Source: Lycorma delicatula (lineage: Eukaryota > Arthropoda > Insecta > Hemiptera > Fulgoridae). Taken from it: a stretch of DNA of 64,000 nt. Numbering within the stretch: position 1 is the stretch's first letter; each line of letters starts with the position of its first letter. Under the pieces are notes generated by a model. The model saw nothing but the letters and a program-made list of their open reading frames with translations, had not been told where the DNA came from and did not search any database. The stretch is from assembly GCF_047948215.1 (NCBI RefSeq), contig NC_134461.1:128908512-128972511 (forward strand), given 5' to 3'. Shown here in pieces: positions 22,925 through 34,479 of the stretch. Position numbers and translations under genes: made by a program.

Positions 22925-23570
22925 TTTTTTTTTTTTATTGTTATTGAATTATTATTTATTGTAAAACTTTTTTTTTATAACAGAGATTAATAATTAATTA
23001 TTAATAAATCAATATATTTAAATTTAAAAAAAAAAAGGAGATGAAGTCTGATTCGAACCGATGTGCCTTCCCCTTGTAAGATGCAAAAATTTCATTAATT
23101 AAAATTTAATTTGGCTATAACTCTGGAACCGATGGAAATAAGTACCACTTGTGATATATCGTTGAAAAGCTCTCAATGAGGGCTTATTATTGCAGTTAAA
23201 AACCGTCCAAGATCCAAATTCTTTTTGGATTTTGGACATTTATGGACACACTTTTGGTTCTGTCGATTTCAATCAAAAGGAGAGGTGCACAACTAGATGT
23301 TAGAACAGTCCTAGATCCAAATTCTCAACATCCTACGGCTAATCGTTTTTAAGTTATGCGAGATGCGTACATAACGTTTTTGTCTGTACATACATACGTA
23401 CGTACAGATGTTACGCCAAAACTTGTCAAAATGGATTCAAGGATGGTCAAAATGAATATCTCCGTTGAAATCTGAAAACCGACATTTTTCGCGATCACAA
23501 TCTTCCTTTCCTTCGTCCAAGAATGTAAAAATGATATTTTAAGAATAGGTCCCTTTAACACGCTTATTTT
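22925..23570. repeat. Long dispersed repeat R3, copy 1
   Basis: Matches the reverse complement of 37088-37690 through most of its length. Shared blocks include the AT-rich lead, gattcgaaccgatgtgcctt, ataactctggaaccgatgga, gctctcaatgagggcttatt, caatcaaaaggagaggtgca, gtacatacatacgtacg and cggttttcagatttcaacgg (reverse form). No coding signal was found. The frame at 23349-23561 is incidental. Confidence 0.8.
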
Positions 23571-23788
23571 TTGTGGCTTAATAGTTTATATATTGGGATA
23601 ATTTTTTACTTCAATAGGTCAGCTCAATTTGGTGCAATGTTACTCGACAAGAGTAAAAAACACTTGTACTATTAAAAAAAATGGATACTGTGATTAAACC
23701 CCCCCCCCCCCCCAAGCCCAATGGTTCAAAAATCAGGTGAAGGCAAGAATATATGCAGTCAAATATTTGAGCCAGATTTCACCTTTTT
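23571..23788. other. Non-coding DNA with a poly-C run
   Basis: A run of about 15 C lies at 23699-23713, unusual in such AT-rich DNA. Nothing else was seen. Confidence 0.6.
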
Positions 23789-23789
23789 T

Positions 23790-24245
23790 GGTCAACGGGT
23801 TTTTGAAAAATTAAATAAAAGCTCTAATCTTTAAAAATAATCTTGAATATTCCCCTACTTCCGATCGACTTAAAACATTTGAATTTTAAATAAGTATTTT
23901 CGTAATACTAAAACTCAATTTTCTACGACCAGTATTTAAAATTGAAAAATTAAATATTTTGAAAACTAGCCCTTCCCCTGTTTTAATTTTTCTCTAAAAG
24001 TTAATACAATAAATGTACAGAAATTTTTCGAACTATTTTCAGTTTATGTTAAGCCAGTCCTGAATATTAATCAAAATACTAGCCAACACAAGTAAGTAAA
24101 TACATTTTCCGAAAACTTCTATGAATTATTTGTGTGGTTTTAGAGTAAGGGTTTATCAAAATGTCGACAATTATAAAAGCCGACTTAAAAGATTTTGGGC
24201 GAACTTTATGTTTTCCCTTTATAGCTATGCTGCTTCACACTAAAG
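23790..24245 (+). repeat. Dispersed repeat R5, copy 2
   Basis: Same block order as 49495-49915: gatcgacttaaaacatttga, ttttaaataagtattttcgt, ctgaatattaatcaaaatac, aaaatgtcgacaattataaa, tatagctatgctgc. The first copy at 5385-5830 is inverted. Confidence 0.65.
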
Positions 24246-24480
24246 TATCTCCAACAGTCATCGGTCAGTGACGTCCAGTTTCATTGGAAAGAGTGCTTAA
24301 GATATTTCTATAACAACGATAACGTATTTTTTTTTTTGTTCCTGCTAAATTAATTGCTATCCACAAATTTTTTTTTTTAGTTTATCTATTTTATTAATTC
24401 AATTCAGTTGTTTAGTTACATTTAATAAATTCAAAATAAAATAAACGACGTCTACTGTTCTCAGAAATATTAATATCATT
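24245..24480. repeat. Dispersed repeat R6, copy 2
   Basis: Matches 3490-3720, beginning caacagtcatcggtcagtga and ending within a cgacgtctactg/gacgaggtctaatg-type block. Confidence 0.55.
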
Positions 24481-25451
24481 ACAACAAAGAGGTTGTTGTC
24501 TAACTAACATTGTAACCGATTTAGAAAATCCGTTACGACGTATTTATATATGAATTTATAAGCAAATCTTCGAATGCTTATAAATACATCATTAAATATG
24601 AATAACGATAAAAGCATTTACATTATCTTTTTTTTTCAGTTCCAAAAACAGAAAATACGTCTCGAGCTTAAATTTTTTCATAAAATTCTTTATAGAAATG
24701 AAATTATCATAAATAATATGCTTGAATAACCGCTTAAAATAACCTATTTATACTAGTTTATTTTGCAATAATTTCAATACTGAATGTTAGATGTCGCAAT
24801 AGATATTTTATTCGTGACATATTTACATAAATTATTTAAAATTTTTTCTTTCTGTTTTATTTCTTTATCTTTTTTACGAACCAGGATGTGTTACACCTGA
24901 TATAAGTATCAGAAAGATAAAGATGGAACTAACTTTAATGAATTCTGTAATGTTTGCAAACAGCTTGTTGTATTCTAGAGCACAGCGTGCGTCGTTTGTC
25001 AATAGCAATAATAATAATCGCTGTTAATTTATGCAGAAAATAACATATGCAAAATACATTCCTAAACGTATTGTCATTTATTTACAGCATTGTTGGGCGT
25101 ATGGCATTGTTTTCTTTCGTAACTTAGCAAGAAATACTACGTAATTAAATTTTTTTAAATTTGAAATATAGCCAACTTGATATACCGATCCAAAAAAAAA
25201 AAAATTTTTCTTTTTAAATTTTTTTAAAAAGATATTTAATTAATAATACATTAATTATTGAGAATAAGAAAGTATTTTTGATATGATTTTCATAATTAAT
25301 TATTAAGAACAATGCAGTGTAATTTATAAACCTTAAATTGCCATTTTTAGTTTTATAATTACAGATGGAACACCCATAAAAATTTTATTCATCTCTAGAA
25401 TCCAATTTATTAGCAGCAGTAAACTGTTAGATTCTGATTACGTTTTGCGCA
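24481..25451. other. AT-rich non-coding DNA
   Basis: No supported feature. Confidence 0.5.
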
Positions 25452-25452
25452 T

Positions 25453-26753
25453 ACGAGGTGTAATCAAAAAATATGGTGAATAATTTTTTATTCAAAAAAG
25501 TAATAAGGTTACATAGAATTCGATATAATCTCCTTCAAAGTACTGTCCTTGGCTAGCAATTCACTTATCCCAACGTTGACTCCATGACTGGAGGCATTTC
25601 TGGAAGGCGTCTTTCGGAAGGGCTTTCAGCTGCTCGGTCGTGCCCCTCTCAATGTCAGCAATGGTGTCAAAACCTTCCTTTAAGCAGAGTTTTAATTTTT
25701 GGGAAGAGCCAAAAGTCGCATGCTGCTAAATCCGGTGAGTGTGGCGGATGTGGACAGACAGGAACACTTTTTTCGGCCAAAAACTCGCGTATGATAAGCG
25801 AGGTGTGACACGGCGCGTTGTCGTGGTGAAGAAGGAAGCCATCGGTCAGTTTTTTTTCAGCGTTCTTCGTACGTCGTTTCGCAAACGTTGCAGTACACCC
25901 TTACAAAATTCAGAGTTTACAGTTGTTCCCCTTGGAACGAACTTTGATAGCACTGTGCCCTCACTATCGAAAAAAACAACGAGCATGACCTTGATGTTGG
26001 ATTTTGACTGACGTGCCTTTTTAGGGCGAGGAGATGAACTGGTTTTCCATTGGCAACTCTGCATTTTGGTCTCAGGGTCATAGCCATAGACTCAAATTTC
26101 ATCTCCAGTTACAATTTTGGCCATGAAGTCCGGATCTGCATAAAGACGACCCTTCAACTCCGTGCAAATTGAGACACGATTTTCTTTCTGTTCATCACTC
26201 AAACGTCTAGGAACAAATTTTGCACTCACTCGTCTCATTTTCAATTCATTAGTTAAAATGCTTTGAACGGATCCGTATGAGATGTTAAGGTCTTCCGATA
26301 GCTCTCAAATAGTCATTCGCCTGTTTGAACGAACCATTGTTTTCACTTTTTGCACATTTTCAACTGTTTTTGAGGTTACTGGACGTCCCGCACGCTGCGC
26401 GTCTTCAACAGACTCATTTCCGTTTTTAAATCGGTCATACCGCTTGTACACAGTCTTCAAAGTTACCGCATTATCGCCGTACACCGATTCTAACATTTCG
26501 TGAGCTTCTTTTGCAACTTAAAACAAAACTTAATGTTAATGCGTTGTTCAAAATCCACGTTGCGCGACAGACACGATAAACACAACCTCACTCTAGCGGC
26601 TCTGGCAGCTGACTGGCAAGCTCGAACGTGTTACAACTTGTCCCTGCCTGTCTCAGTTGATCACGCTATTGGACAAATTACAGCATATGGATGTAGCGTC
26701 GGCAGTTGCCGCTATAAAAATTCATTCACCGTATTTTTTGATCGTACCTCGTG
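25453..26753 (-). mobile_element. Near full-length mariner element, transposase disrupted
   Basis: The inverted ends are clear: left 25454-25483 (cgaggtgtaatcaaaaaata) and right 26723-26752, whose reverse complement reads cgaggtacgatcaaaaaata. TA dinucleotides flank both, and the span of about 1.3 kb is normal for mariner. On minus, the transposase starts near 26560 with EQRINIKFCFKL, then MLESVYGDNAVTLKTVYKRY and RAGRPVTS. It continues through RVSAKFVPRRLSDEQK, IVTGDE (first Asp), SPRPKKARQSKSN and HHDNAPCHTS (second Asp), then SPDLAACDFWLF (third Asp) and QSWNQRWDK. There are 34 residues between the second and third Asp, the DD34D spacing of mariner. In-frame stops after MTI and GDEI and a frameshift before the second Asp disable it. 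This is the best-preserved element of its class here. Confidence 0.92.
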
Positions 26754-26755
26754 TA

Positions 26756-28960
26756 TGTATATCAATGAATTACTGCTCCATATTAAGTCTCAAAGAATTA
26801 ATATACATATGAAATTTTGGTTCCGTAAATCTTAAAATATGTCCTGAATTTCTAAATACCGTTTTATTTCGATTGTGGATAATGTGATCGACGTTGTGTT
26901 CTTCGTCATATCCCTTATTTTGTATTACATTATTTTATCGTTCCTGTGTCATTCATAGGAACGATGTTTTTAATCGACAAATAGTAACACCCGCTTTTCG
27001 TCGCCAAAGCGTACTTTTAATCTAACGTGCACATTCCAGTGGTTTTTTACTTTCCTGCATCATAGCTGTAGACCCATGCTGACCGAAGTAAACTATGGTA
27101 ATCAGTCAAAAATTGGGTATGAATTTTTTTTCCATTTCTTGACGTTTCATAACCCAGCGACCCCAAAAAACAAAAAAGCGGGTGATAATGTTCGTAGTAC
27201 GTGTATGTTTTGAGGTATTTAAAGCTTTATAACGTTTGACTGGATAAACCGATTTTGATGAAATTTTGTATAGAGACTCGTGCATCTGGGACAATTTATT
27301 GATGAATGGGGTCAATACTTCCACGGGTGAGATAGCTTTTTGGGGGTCAGTTTTTAAAAATTTGTATACAAAACCCAACTTTATATTAAGCTCAGAACAT
27401 GCTTGAATGCTTATCTTACCATTTAGAAAAAAAATTCCCCCGAAATTCAAACCCCCTTCCCGAAAAATCTACCTTTTTATTTCTTGCATATCTTTTAACA
27501 GAGATTTTTTTTAAAATATCTTACTAGGTATAATACTAGTCCCAGTGACCCAAAAAATACTTTGGAAACAGTGTTGGGGGTGGGAGAGCCGATCAGACTT
27601 TAAAAATAACGATTTTTTTAAAGTTTATTTTGGGTTTATTTAAACTTTTAATTGTAAGTTTATTATTTAAACTTTTAGTAATAATATTTCAGTAAAATTT
27701 CAACATATTCACCCCATCCTCAAAAAGTAAATCTTAGGTAACTTTTTTCATATATAATTATTTTTCCACTATGTAAAAATAAATAACCGATGCCAGGAAA
27801 GTATTACAACTTTTTGTCAGTTTTTTTTTTTTTTTTTAATAAATTTTTAACTAAGATACATTTTAACGCATCTTTCCTTATGTATGGCACTACACGTTTG
27901 GAATTTGGAAAATCTTTGTTATCAACCACCTTAAACACTCCAATAATTTATTTTTAACTGATTTTAATGGAAAAAAAAATTATAATTGGTTTTCCCATTC
28001 AAATCGATGAATGTTTTTAGTTTTTTACGGTGATTTTTGAATTCAATTTTTATAACCTATCAAACACAATAACAAACGTGCATTAGTTATGTGAATTACG
28101 CAAGTAAATCAACCTTATATATTTAAAAATTTTATTTTAATCATTATATTAAAAAGTAAATATAACTCAGAGACTAATACACTTAGAAATATCATAATTG
28201 AATTTTTCACCCTCTGAATAGTATAGAACATGCATTCAAAATTTCAAAACATTTGGTCAAACAGTTTCAGCAGAGTTTGCCAACAAACTTTGACAAATTA
28301 CGCCTGATTTCATCGGACTCCACGCAATAAAATTATATGTATATATATATATTTTTTATAATTCAGGAATATTAAATTTTTTTTTAGTAAAACATCTTAT
28401 TTTGTATGTGTGTATTTAAAAATACATCTAAATATCTTTTATATACATATTTATATATACATCTACATATCTTTTAAAAGAGTTATTAGTTTCGGTTAAA
28501 AGTATTTTTGCAAAGCAATATTAAAACGATGTGAATGGTTATATAATGTTGTTCCTGCAACTATAACTGTATAACATTCTATGTTACAAAATGTAACGCG
28601 ATTTTATTTTTTTGTTGAAAAGAAAAAAGTTAAAAATAACTTATAAAAAAAATTTTAGAGGTGACCTTTGAAGTTTTCTTTTATTGTACCAAAATTGAAA
28701 CGCTCTGTTATGCTATCATTATTATATACAAGTACTATTCTTAATACTTATTGGTATGAAAAAAGAAAGCTTTGAGATTCCAATATTTCTATCCATCTAA
28801 CGTACTCAAAAAAAAAAAAAAAACAAGAAGAAAACCACTCTGCATTTGTAAAATATTTCCACGAAAGCAAAAAGAAAACCGGATGAAAAGAAAATTTGAC
28901 TTCAAAAAGTTAAATTTATATTGAAGTTATTTCAAATAAATTATAAACAAATAAAAAAAA
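26756..28960. other. AT-rich non-coding DNA
   Basis: A block at 27130-27480 has the phrase aaaccgattttgatgaaatt and C-rich stretches (cccccgaaattc) typical of dispersed non-coding insect repeats, but no second copy was seen. The 114-aa minus frame there is not a recognised protein. The rest is featureless. Confidence 0.45.
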
Positions 28961-28961
28961 T

Positions 28962-29715
28962 CCCTTTCGGCACGCCGGAAGGCGGAAGTATATTTCACCG
29001 GTGCTGGGATAAAAAATATTTCCACCTTAAAATTCAGAAAAACTTCAAATTTACCCAATGCAATGGTTGCATGTGAAAAAAGTTTCACATGTTTAGCATA
29101 GGAGAAGCCCATCTTCTTAGAATTAAAGAAACATTTTGGTCATCCCTTTCCGTAAGGGTGGGTTATATCAAAAATTGTTTCAGACAAAGGTTTTAGGTAA
29201 AGTTTACGGGACTAACAATTACTTTAAACCGATTCGATACTCTGCCTATTAAGGGATATGTAATGTTTTTTTGTCTTCAAGACCAAATTTTTGCAACATC
29301 CTGGACCAATGGTTTGGTGATATCAAAAAACTTTACTTATATAAATTTTAGGCCCTTATCCAAAATACAGTAAGAACTTTAAACGAATTCGATATTTTAC
29401 TTAATAAGAAAGTTATAGCGATTTTTTTTCCGAAAAAGCCCCGCCCCCATTTGCATACCCACGGTCCGCTTTTAGCCGTTAACGAACTCGACCGAAATTT
29501 TTTGATGATTTATTTTTAACGAACAATTTGAAAGTGACTGGCGCAAAATTACGTGTCCAAAAGAAAGTGATTTATATAAATGTATATAAACTTTTGAATT
29601 GACGGTGGGTTTGTGGTCTGTGGAATGTAAAACGCGAAGATAAGTCGAAATTTTCCGGAAGTCAAATCATGGTACGCATTACAGTAGGTTGCTTTCTTAT
29701 GAAATCTAACTAAAA
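28962..29715. repeat. Long dispersed repeat R4, copy 1
   Basis: Matches the reverse complement of 55968-56725 across almost the whole length: ctttcggcacgccggaaggc at one end, a cacatgtttagcatag block, two internal sub-repeats containing gatatcaaaaa...ttaaac..attcgat, and aaattttccggaagtc at the other end. The internal sub-repeats are about 160-180 bp apart. It is non-coding. Confidence 0.85.
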
Positions 29716-30465
29716 CAAAATAAAAAAAGCTAATTAAAAAAAAACAAACTATGATAAATAATTGCAAAAAAAATCAAATTAAGAATTATTCATAGTTAAA
29801 ATTAAGGAGATCATAACCAATTTATAATAAATTGCAACAAGTCCGCTTATTGTGAATAAAAAGCAAGTTAAATAGAAAAATACAACGTAAAATGCGGGAT
29901 AGAAAATAATGTAAAAATTATTTATATGTATAAGTTGTTTTATACCGTAGACGTGTTTGCATCTTAAACAGCTATCATCTCTGTAAATAGAAACGAAAAA
30001 AAATTAACTCGACTTCTATCACGTCAAAATCAGGATTAAGTATTTTGCTTTATGTTATTTCTAATGAGCCGGTATCCTTATGTTATTACTTTTACGTTTA
30101 TCTAATCGCAACTTAAAGTCGTTTTTACAGGTGCAGTGCAAGTGACAATCTATGTCAACCTAACACTCATCCCTTTTATATAAATATACTCGTACAACTA
30201 TTGAAATGTTAAAATATGTCAGTTGTTAACATAGCAATCACAAGAATGACTTACTGAAAAAGATTACCGTCATAAGAGGTAAACACAAATATTCCTTTTG
30301 CATTCCGTAACTGAGTTCAGGAAACGCAAGGCTTTTACTCATTAAAGATTCATTATAATTTCTTTCTTAATTAAATTAAATTAGTTTTATTTAAGTATTT
30401 AATTACTATTATTTCAAATTATTATAGTATTTATCTCCTATGAACTATTTCTTTTCTCGTAGAGG
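29716..30465. other. AT-rich non-coding DNA
   Basis: No supported feature. Confidence 0.5.
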
Positions 30466-30469
30466 TGGG

Positions 30470-32040
30470 GAATCCGTTTTACAAACGCCGAAGCAGTGTC
30501 GGGGTCGCTAACAGGTCCCGCTAGGATTTAGGAAAAGCGTATGTATACCTGCGCACTACCGACTAAACCTCCAGCCCTGGCTATCCACCCTTCCTGGCAC
30601 AGCTAATAATCAGGTAGGGGGAGATCGCCCACACACATACGTCATATCATACTACAAGAACAGATCTTAAGTTGAAAACACAATAGAATAAACATTCTTA
30701 CATGAGATCATTAAATAATCAGTACAAAACACAATACAAACATGAAGTGATACAAATTACACATGACACATGTATAAATACAGCTAACCATACACAACAA
30801 ACAATGTAAGTTTTTTTTTCTTTACATAATATCTAAAACTAAACATCATATTATCATTCAGAATAGGATACATACATGTTACATAATGCCTAAGACTAAA
30901 CATTATACACTTACTAGAAAAAAAAAAAATACAGAGTATGTCACACCAAAAGCGCAAACCACAGAGGCTGTACACAGCTGTTACTCATTTCACAGACATT
31001 GTACATACCTAAAACTCCAAGCCACCCAGGCTGCCATTCAACACCTGTGCGAATTGCCCGCAGCTTCAACGCCCTAAGGCGACCCCCACGCGCCCGGGGG
31101 GCCTCCTAGGCGCTCGGCCGAGGGCTTGTCCGCCCACGTATCCTCCGACGCCTAGCTCTTATGCGGGTCTCCTCCCAGATAATTAGGTCCCGCAGGACTG
31201 TCCTGGTATAGTCAGCGACAGCCTTCCGGTTCGTTTCCGAGTGCAATAATATATCTTGCACTTCTTCTGGTGTGAACATATCCTCATTATGTAAAACACC
31301 TAATAGATCTTTTCTCTTACGATCGTATCTTGCGCACTTAAAAGACACACGGTAGGCGGTCTCCTCCTCGTGGCAGACAGGGCATTCATCGGAATGGTCC
31401 AGGCAGAACCTGAACAAGAAGGACCTAAACCCTCCATGGTCCGTCAGGAAATGCGTTAAGTAATAATCTAGGGAGCCGTGGCGTCTGCCGCTCCATCGCT
31501 TGACATCACCAAGCATCCGATGTGTCCACCGTCCCTTCCCGCACCGGTCCCATCTCCGCTGCCGTATGTTGTTCATCTCGATCGTTATGTTATTATTTTG
31601 CTGCCTTTTCTCTTCTGGAGGGAGAGCTCTAATCTCCCACATCCTTCTTCGTTGCTCAACCATTGATCGATAGAAATAAGTCCCGCTAGAACCTCTGCAG
31701 CCGCTCCTGAGACTGTCCGGTATCCGGATATGACCCGTAGACAGCACCGTCTGTGATATGTCGCCAGCATTCCCCTGTATTTGGCGTATATCTTGGCTCC
31801 CGCCCACACCTCTTCTCCGTACAGTAGTGTGGAGTGGGCCTCGCTTACCAGGATTTTTCTTCGGTGTTGCTTTGATCCGTTACAGTTAGGCAGCAGGGCG
31901 GTAACTACCCCCATGACCCTGTCCGCCTTCTTGCTTGCCTCTACCGCATGCGTCCCAAATCGCAGCCTGGTATCAATTCAGATGCCTAAATATTTTCCGG
32001 CCGGCCTGTGATGCGCTGTCCTTCTCCTGCGAATATAGAT
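30470..32040 (-). pseudogene. R1-like non-LTR retrotransposon, 3' half, frameshifted
   Basis: From the right on minus: GKYLGI.IDTRLRFG (about 31995-31955), where the dot is a stop, then a frame at 31914-31585 reading TALLPNCNGSKQHRRKIL, LLYGEEVWAGA and YRTVSGAAAEVLAGL. A frame at 31807-31106 continues with GRWTHRMLGDVKRW, GSLDYYLTHFLTDHGGFRSF and the zinc-knuckle-like CPVCHEEETAYRVSFKC, whose expected His is Arg. This order (end of RT, connection, GRWT block, HG.F..YL block, CCHC) is that of R1/TRAS-type LINE ORF2. A GC-richer tail at 30470-30660 is a likely 3' UTR. At least two frameshifts and a stop make it inactive. The 5' part is absent. Confidence 0.8.
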
Positions 32041-32160
32041 GAAAAACTTCTAATTATAAAATTTTGGAGGAAAAATTATAGATAAATTAGAGAAAATAGA
32101 TTTTAAGTAAGACTTAATAATGTATAGAGTATAATTAATATCCAAATATACATATATACA
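32041..32160. other. AT-rich spacer
   Basis: Separates the LINE and the following mariner; nothing recognised. Confidence 0.5.
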
Positions 32161-32162
32161 TA

Positions 32163-33385
32163 TATTGGCTTGGAGAAAAAGCTTCTTCGTATTCTCCCGG
32201 TATATGGCTTTAGAATGGCAAAACTTTAATAATATTAATCAAATCTGTCAACATTTTTGTTCTTGTGAAGGTTGACATATCACGGAGTATTTTTACAAAA
32301 TGTTATGATTATATTTAAAAGTTATTACGTCTAGAAAATCAATAAAAATAGAAAATAAATTTTGAAGTTTTATTTTTAAAAAAATAAAAAATGCCACACA
32401 GGCTGCTAAAAAAAAGTGATGTTTATGGGTATGATGAGGTTTCAAAACGGGAGGCACAAACCTAGTTGAATCGTTTTCAATATTGAAATTTTGATGTCAG
32501 TTATACACGTTGCTCTAGTAGGCCAATTATTAAAAAAATCTATGAAATCATAGAAGGAATTGAGCAAGATCGGTAGTTTAGCGAGAGTTATCGGTTACGA
32601 ACTAAAAATCAACTACAAACAGTTTTAAACGTTCGAAGAAGACTGAATACAAAAAAATACTTGATATTTGGATACCACATGATTTAAGAATGAAAAATTT
32701 AATGGATCGACAAATTGTTTCTAAAACGGATCGAAATCGGACAATTTTTGAAACAACACCATTATGGTTGATGAAGGATGGATATATGACAGTAATGATC
32801 GAAAAATATTTAAAAAACCCTATCTAAAAACACCCTAAAACGTTGACATAGCCAGGATGTGATGCTTTGTGTGTGGGATTGGACTGGAAAAGAAATTGTG
32901 TAGTATACGCTGCTGCTGCCAGGAGAAATGATTGATTATAATCTCTACCTCAATAACTGGAAAAATTTTGCCAAGCTATGTAGGTAAAGCGACCAGAATT
33001 GATCAGTAGTAAAGGTGTCGTCTTTTATTAAGACAATGCTAAACCCCTACCCATCTTTTGGTAGCCGGGAAGTTTTGATTCATCCACCGCATAGGTCTGC
33101 TTTACACCGTAAGATTATCATTTGTTTAGGTCTCTATAAAACTCTCTTAACGGTGTAAAATTGGCTTCAAAAAAAAAAGAAAGTGAAAATCACTTATCAC
33201 AGTTTTTTGTCCAGTAAACAGAAGCTCTGCGATGAGGTGGTTATGACTTTACCTCAAAAATGGCAAACGATGGTAGATCAAAACGGCACACATTTGCTTT
33301 AATAAAATTAATTTGAAATATTAAAAAGGATTTTTTTTTTTTTTTAATTAAAATACAAAGAAATTTTTTACTCAGCTCATTACAT
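32163..33385 (+). mobile_element. Mariner element, dead, with recognisable ends and DDD residues
   Basis: The ends pair imperfectly: left 32166-32195 (ttggcttggagaaaaagctt then cttcgtatt) and right 33350-33385, whose reverse complement has gagctgagtaaaaaatttct then ttgtattt. On plus, degraded transposase traces read in order: SRPIIKKIYEIIEGI, YRLRTKNQLQTVLN, NLMDRQIVSKTDRNR, MVDEGWIYDSNDRK (first Asp), KGVVFY then DNAKP (second Asp, after a stop), DYHLFRSL (third Asp) and LPQKWQTMVDQNGTH near the end (33250-33295). This resembles the cecropia or mauritiana-type mariners. There are many stops and frameshifts. About 1.2 kb in total. Confidence 0.8.
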
Positions 33386-34312
33386 ACTTGTATATATAAA
33401 ATTAGTTCAAAAATTGTAAAATGTATATAAAAATATAATTTAATAAAATCTTTATTATAAATTCGAAATGTTTTTTTCTAAATGGGGCGTTACTTTCGTA
33501 CTATTTTTCTCAGAAGATAATGCAGGAGTAGTAATTTTATTAATTATAATTCTCCCGCCGTAAAATACTAAAAAGTTATTAAATAATACCTTCTTGATTA
33601 TAATAAATTAATAAATAGCGTATGATTAAAAAAGAAAATTAAAACATAATATGTTTAAATATAAAATAATGTACGGGACGAAAACTGCTTGCTAATCTCT
33701 AGTCAGACGTGCATCTGCCATCTGCTATTCTTATGTCAATCTACCATCTAAAATTGGCTTTATACAAATTTTCTCAGGAAAATTTCAAGATTGTTTAGAA
33801 AGTGAAAAATAAAGAAAAAAGTGCATATAAATAGGGGGTCTGAAAACACTTTGTTTTCGAATTATAGCTTTCAAAAAATTTCACCTTTATAGTTGCTTCA
33901 AGAGTAAATTGAAGTGTTACTGAAACTTTTGAAAATTAAATTAGATGGTTCTTACGGTTTCTAAGCTGAAAAAGCGGCCTGCAATACGTTCCACGCTACG
34001 ATCTTTTACCGATAAATAGATGTGTTGTAAAAGTAGGTGTGCTGAAAAATACAAAAATTAAGGTAAATATTTTCTATTTCGGAAAATAAAATTTAAAAAG
34101 ATTAATTAATCCTGGTACAAAAGATACTAAAAAAATTGTTATTCTTAAATAAAATTTGGTTATCCATTGCAATGGGATTAACTAAATTAAAAAAAAAGAT
34201 CAAATAAAAAAAAGATCAATGTAACCCATAATAACCTTTAAATAACTGTATATTGATCTATCATAAAATACAAATATTCTAAATGTTAGAGTACGGATAA
34301 AATTCATACAAT
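33386..34312. other. AT-rich non-coding DNA
   Basis: No supported feature. Confidence 0.5.
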
Positions 34313-34315
34313 ATG

Positions 34316-34420
34316 CGTAGTGATGCTAACGGTGTATTGGGACTATAAAGATGAAATTAATAGCAATTATTTGGAAGAGGAACGTGTAATCAACAGCGAG
34401 TACTGTTAAATTAATAAATA
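34316..34420 (+). pseudogene. Solo fragment of a mariner transposase
   Basis: Reads VMLTVYWDYKDEI then NYLEEERVINSEYC, the segment between the first and second catalytic Asp. The same segment, more degraded, occurs in the adjacent element at 35490-35585. It ends before the following element starts at 34480, so it is a remnant of a different, internally deleted copy of the same family. Confidence 0.75.
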
Positions 34421-34479
34421 TCATTTTTCTACGTTTAGCTGTTGAAAAGTTATTTAAGAATTGCCACACTGTCTACATC

